Source: a bacterium BMS3Bbin02 (GTDB taxonomy: Bacteria; Actinomycetota; Acidimicrobiia; Spongiisociales; UBA5794). From it: 9,294 bases of DNA. The notes beneath the pieces were generated by a model that saw only the letters and a program-made list of their open reading frames with translations, did no database searches and was not told the DNA's origin. Of this stretch, positions 6,661-9,294 are shown one piece after another. The stretch covers positions 1 to 9,294 of the forward strand of contig BDTL01000074.1 in NCBI GenBank assembly GCA_002898115.1, in the 5' to 3' direction. A program made the position numbers and the translations under genes. The first letter of the stretch is position 1; the number at the start of each line of letters is the position of its first letter.

Positions 6661-6742
6661 CGGGGATCCAATGGTCGACGCCGGGTGCATCGTACCGCGT
6701 CGAGCCGGTCACGGCTGAGTCGGGTACATCGACCAACCGGAT

Positions 6743-6748
6743 TAGACT
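6743..6748 (+). promoter_or_regulatory. Candidate -10 box for a leaderless ffh transcript
   Basis: TAGACT fits the TANNNT pattern of actinobacterial -10 boxes. It ends 8 nt before the A of the ffh ATG, which puts the expected transcription start at or next to the start codon. No Shine-Dalgarno sequence lies upstream of the ATG, as expected for leaderless mRNA. No good -35 box is seen. Confidence 0.5.
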
Positions 6749-6756
6749 CGCACCCT

Positions 6757-8091
6757 ATGTTCGACAACCTCACGAGCCGCTTCGGTGACGTCTTTGCGAC
6801 GCTGCGTAGCAAGGGCCGACTCTCCGAATCCGATATCGATGCCACGCTGCGCGATGTGCGTCTGGCGCTGCTTGAAGCCGACGTCAATGTTTCGGTGGTG
6901 AAAACGTTTCTGGGTCGCGTGAAAGAGCGGGCCGGCGGCCAGGACGTTGCCAAGAGCCTGACACCCGGCCAGCAGATCATCAAGATTGTCCAAGAAGAGC
7001 TCGTCACGACTCTCGGTGGTGAAACGGCGGAGCTCGCGCGACCGTCGGCGCCACCGCTTGTCATCTTGATGGTTGGTCTTCAGGGCTCCGGTAAGACGAC
7101 CACGGCCGCCAAGCTCGCAGCACACCTGAAGTCAAAGGGACGGCGTCCGCTTCTCGTTGCCGCCGATCTGCAGCGTCCTGCCGCTATCGATCAGCTTGAA
7201 ACGCTCGGGAAACGTATCGGTGTTCCGGTGTTTGTGGACCGCAAGGGGAAGCCTGCAAAGCTTGTGAAGACGTCGCTCAAACAGGCGCGGCTTGATTCGA
7301 ACAACGTCGTCATTGTTGATACCGCCGGTCGGTCGCAGATCGACGCAGAATTGATGCGTGAGCTCAATACTGTGCAGAAGGTTGCTGAGCCTCACGAGGT
7401 GTTGCTGGTCGTCGACGCGATGACCGGTCAAGAGGCGGTCAACGTCGCTACAGGTTTCATGGAACACACCGACCTCACCGGTCTCGTGTTGACGAAGATC
7501 GATGGCGATGCGCGCGGTGGCGCCGCGATCTCAGCACGCGAGGTTACCGGAGTGCCGATCAAGTTTGTCGGTACCGGTGAAGGCATCAAGGATCTGGATT
7601 CGTTCCACCCCGACCGCATGGCGTCCCGAATTCTTGGAATGGGCGACGTCATGTCGCTGATCGAAAAGGCCGAGGAGACGTTCGATCAAGCCTCCGCCGA
7701 GAAGGCCGTGAAGAAACTTCAGAAGGGATCTTTCGATCTCGAAGACTTCTTACAACAGTTTCAGCAGCTCCGAAAGATGGGACCCTTGCAATCTTTGGTT
7801 AAGATGCTGCCCGGCGCTGGACAAGCGCTGGGCGATGTTGAGATCAACGACAAAGATCTTGGCCGTGTCGAGGCGATTATTCGCTCGATGACGCCGGCAG
7901 AGCGGCACAACCCTAGAATCATCAATGGGAGTCGCAAACGTCGGATTGCACAGGGTTCGGGGACGAAGCCTCAGGATGTCAACAGGCTCCTGAAGCAGTT
8001 CGCGGAATCACAAAAGATGATGAAGTCGCTCGCCAGTGGTCGAAGTCCCATACCGGGTATGCCGATGCCCGGCGGTCGACGCAGAAAATGA
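6757..8091 (+). CDS. ffh: Signal recognition particle protein Ffh
   Basis: Ffh is the SRP54 GTPase that binds SRP RNA and nascent signal sequences and docks with FtsY. The 444 residues hold all three domains. The N domain (1 to about 90) has ALLEADVNVSVV (37-48). The G domain (about 98-295) has the P-loop GLQGSGKTT (107-115), DLQRPAA (137-143), DTAGR (188-192) and TKIDG (246-250). The M domain (about 296-430) has GMGDVMSLIEKAEE, the Met-containing signal groove FLQQFQQLRKMGPLQSLVKMLPG (331-353) and the RNA-binding SRKRRIAQGSGT (392-403). The tail is rich in Pro, Met, Gly and Arg. The open frame extends upstream to 6622, but the family N terminus and the -10 box at 6743 point to the ATG at 6757. 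The stop overlaps the rpsP ribosome binding region. No SRP RNA gene is in the window. Confidence 0.97.
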   Translation: MFDNLTSRFGDVFATLRSKGRLSESDIDATLRDVRLALLEADVNVSVVKTFLGRVKERAGGQDVAKSLTPGQQIIKIVQEELVTTLGGETAELARPSAPPLVILMVGLQGSGKTTTAAKLAAHLKSKGRRPLLVAADLQRPAAIDQLETLGKRIGVPVFVDRKGKPAKLVKTSLKQARLDSNNVVIVDTAGRSQIDAELMRELNTVQKVAEPHEVLLVVDAMTGQEAVNVATGFMEHTDLTGLVLTKIDGDARGGAAISAREVTGVPIKFVGTGEGIKDLDSFHPDRMASRILGMGDVMSLIEKAEETFDQASAEKAVKKLQKGSFDLEDFLQQFQQLRKMGPLQSLVKMLPGAGQALGDVEINDKDLGRVEAIIRSMTPAERHNPRIINGSRKRRIAQGSGTKPQDVNRLLKQFAESQKMMKSLASGRSPIPGMPMPGGRRRK

Positions 8092-8102
8092 GGTAAAGAG
8101 AT

Positions 8103-8525
8103 ATGGCGGTAAAGATCCGTCTCACCCGACTGGGTAAGAAAAAGCAACCGGTGTACCGCGTTGTTGTTATGGACTCTCGCAAAGCACGCGACGGTCGGTA
8201 CATCGAACAGATCGGTCGTTACGCACCGCTTGAGGAGCCATCGCTTGTCGAGATCGACAACGAGGCCGCCCTGAAGTGGCTACACAACGGTGCGCAACCA
8301 ACCGAGCGTGTCCAGAAACTTCTTGAGATCTCGGGTGCATGGACCCAGTTCCGAGTCGACAAGGGTGACATCCACACGATTGGCGCCGCACCTGTGGCTG
8401 AGGTCGAGGCTGAGCCGGAAGTGGTTGTTGAGGCAGCCGCTGACGGGGCATCCGCCGTGGCAGCCGCCACCCTCGACGCCGACGAAGAGACCGTCGAAGA
8501 GACCGAGACTGACGGTGAGTCATGA
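8103..8525 (+). CDS. rpsP: 30S ribosomal protein S16 with acidic C-terminal extension
   Basis: S16 is an early-to-middle assembly protein of the 30S body that binds 16S rRNA. Residues 1 to about 80 are the conserved core: MAVKIRLTRLGKKKQPVYRV, DGRYIEQIGRYAP (30-42), and the AAL.WL..GAQPTERV block (55-70). The last 46 residues (95-140) hold 15 Asp or Glu and no Lys or Arg, so the protein is 140 residues against about 80-90 in many bacteria. Such tails occur in actinobacterial S16 proteins. The tail contains a small tandem repeat in the DNA (8483-8505) coding EET-VEET. GAGG, overlapping the ffh stop, and AAAGAG form the ribosome binding region 11 nt after ffh. The end overlaps khpA by 4 nt (ATGA). 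Confidence 0.97.
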   Translation: MAVKIRLTRLGKKKQPVYRVVVMDSRKARDGRYIEQIGRYAPLEEPSLVEIDNEAALKWLHNGAQPTERVQKLLEISGAWTQFRVDKGDIHTIGAAPVAEVEAEPEVVVEAAADGASAVAAATLDADEETVEETETDGES

Positions 8526-8773
8526 GTGACGGCAAGATCGTAGAAAGTGTCGTTACCTACATCACCAAGCAGATTGTTGATGATGCCGACACCGTCGAGG
8601 TCGAGGTCGCTTCCGACGGTCCGGATGCGGTCGTTGCCGAGGTGCGGACCGCAAAGTCAGACATGGGTCGAGTTATCGGTCGTCGCGGCCGCGTAGCCCG
8701 CGCCATACGATCGGTCGCTCGCGCCGCCGGTGACGAGGAGGGCCTGTCGGTCCAGGTCGAGTTCCTGGACTAG
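8522..8773 (+). CDS. khpA: KH-domain RNA-binding protein KhpA
   Basis: This 83-residue protein is a single type II KH domain, the small partner usually encoded between rpsP and rimM. Its family binds RNA, often as a heterodimer with the Jag/KhpB protein, and affects cell division and envelope growth in Firmicutes. Its role in actinobacteria is less clear. The GXXG nucleic-acid loop is GRRG (53-56) in DMGRVIGRRGRVARAIRSV (47-65). Its front part is acidic (VDDADTVEVEV). The ATG overlaps the rpsP stop in an ATGA junction, which indicates translational coupling. The TAG stop is 9 nt before rimM. Confidence 0.94.
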   Translation: MSDGKIVESVVTYITKQIVDDADTVEVEVASDGPDAVVAEVRTAKSDMGRVIGRRGRVARAIRSVARAAGDEEGLSVQVEFLD

Positions 8774-8782
8774 TGACCTAGC

Positions 8783-9294
8783 ATGCCAACCGATGGCACC
8801 TGGAGAAAAGTCGGGTACGTACGCCGTGCTCACGGAATCCAGGGTGCTGTCATCATTAAGTCCCTTAGTGACGATCCTCTCCGGTTTTCGGAGGGATCAG
8901 TACTGAGAACCGACGAGCATCCACCACGTGATATCGAGGTGCACTCATCGCGCCCCCATAAGGATGGGTTTCTCGTGACGTTCACCGAGATCGCGACACG
9001 CGACGCCTCCGAGGCTTTCAAAGGTACGTCGCTTTTCGTGTTGGCTTCCGACCGACGAGAGCTGGACGTCGATGAGTTCTGGCCGGAAGATCTTGTGGGC
9101 CTTCAGGTGTTCACTGTCGACGGTGACGATCTCGGTGAGGTGCGTGCCGTCGTAACCGGCGCCGCCCAGGACCGGCTACGTGTCCAACTCCACGGTGGAG
9201 ACGAGTTTGAGGTTCCGTTTGTCGCGGCTCTGGTCCCGATCGTGGATATAGATGCGCGGCGAATAGAGGTCGATTTGCCGATCGGGTTGATCGG
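8783..9294 (+). CDS. rimM: Ribosome maturation factor RimM (runs off the window end)
   Basis: RimM helps assemble the 30S head. The frame stays open from the ATG at 8783 to the window edge, giving 170 complete codons and no stop, so the extreme C terminus is missing. RimM proteins are often about 170-180 residues, so little is lost. The N-terminal domain shows KVGYVRRAHGIQGAV (9-23) and DPLRFSEG (31-38). The PRC-barrel domain follows from about residue 98, with FWPEDLVGLQVF, GDDLGEVRAV, GAAQDRLRV, EVPFVAALVPIVD and IEVDLPIGLI (161-170). An in-frame TGA at 8774 blocks any earlier start. No Shine-Dalgarno is visible, so initiation may rely on coupling to khpA. The next genes in this conserved order would be trmD and rplS, which are outside the window. 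Confidence 0.94.
   Translation, partial: MPTDGTWRKVGYVRRAHGIQGAVIIKSLSDDPLRFSEGSVLRTDEHPPRDIEVHSSRPHKDGFLVTFTEIATRDASEAFKGTSLFVLASDRRELDVDEFWPEDLVGLQVFTVDGDDLGEVRAVVTGAAQDRLRVQLHGGDEFEVPFVAALVPIVDIDARRIEVDLPIGLI

Noticed and set aside
6661..6690. Upstream ATG start for upp at 6690
   Set aside because: It adds ten residues not typical of the family, and no ribosome binding site precedes it.
6703..6716. Small hairpin AGCCG-GTCA-CGGCT between upp and ffh
   Set aside because: A five-base stem in GC-rich DNA is expected by chance, and there is no T-tract.
6622..6756. N-terminal extension of ffh from an upstream start
   Set aside because: The extension is not Ffh-like, overlaps the start of upp, and lies upstream of the likely promoter for the ATG at 6757.

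Overview
The window looks like ordinary chromosome from a moderately high-GC (about 60 % by eye) actinobacterium, possibly of the Acidimicrobiia. Points in favour are the ffh-rpsP-KH protein-rimM order, an S16 protein with a long acidic tail, a DLQRPAA closing box in Ffh, an alkyltransferase-like protein with a PWWR active-site motif, GTG and TTG starts, and an apparently leaderless ffh. The lineage is inferred from family knowledge and was not tested by a search. Every real gene reads through without frameshifts, and coding density is high. No gap without a gene exceeds about 120 bases. I see no tRNA, rRNA, SRP RNA, insertion sequence, prophage or CRISPR array.

Layout. Positions 1-938 (+) hold the 3' part of ftsY, followed 2 nt later by cdd, cytidine deaminase with a TTG start. 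Positions 939-1031 separate convergent genes and contain a perfect 15-bp inverted repeat. Positions 1032-6660 are all on the minus strand. Read in the direction of transcription they are upp, a class I SAM methyltransferase, an alkyltransferase-like protein, a thymidine/pyrimidine-nucleoside phosphorylase, a trimeric-type purine nucleoside phosphorylase, then etfB and etfA. Positions 6661-6756 are a divergent promoter region. Positions 6757-9294 (+) hold ffh, rpsP, khpA and the start of rimM, which runs off the window edge.

How the genes fit together. Two themes are interleaved. The first is the protein-targeting and translation block: FtsY and Ffh are the two SRP GTPases, with S16, KhpA and RimM for ribosome assembly and RNA binding. 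The second is nucleoside salvage. Cdd turns cytidine into uridine. The pyrimidine phosphorylase releases uracil or thymine plus pentose-1-phosphate. Upp returns uracil to UMP, and the purine phosphorylase does the matching purine step. The methyltransferase and the alkyltransferase-like DNA-lesion sensor sit inside the salvage run with tight spacing. EtfBA, the electron carrier for acyl-CoA and related dehydrogenases, sits at the end of the run behind its own AT-rich, palindrome-bearing leader.

I do not see a clearly new system. The most useful leads are the upp-methyltransferase-ATL coupling, the PWWR motif, the inverted repeat at 967-1017, the candidate etfBA operator and the leaderless ffh start.
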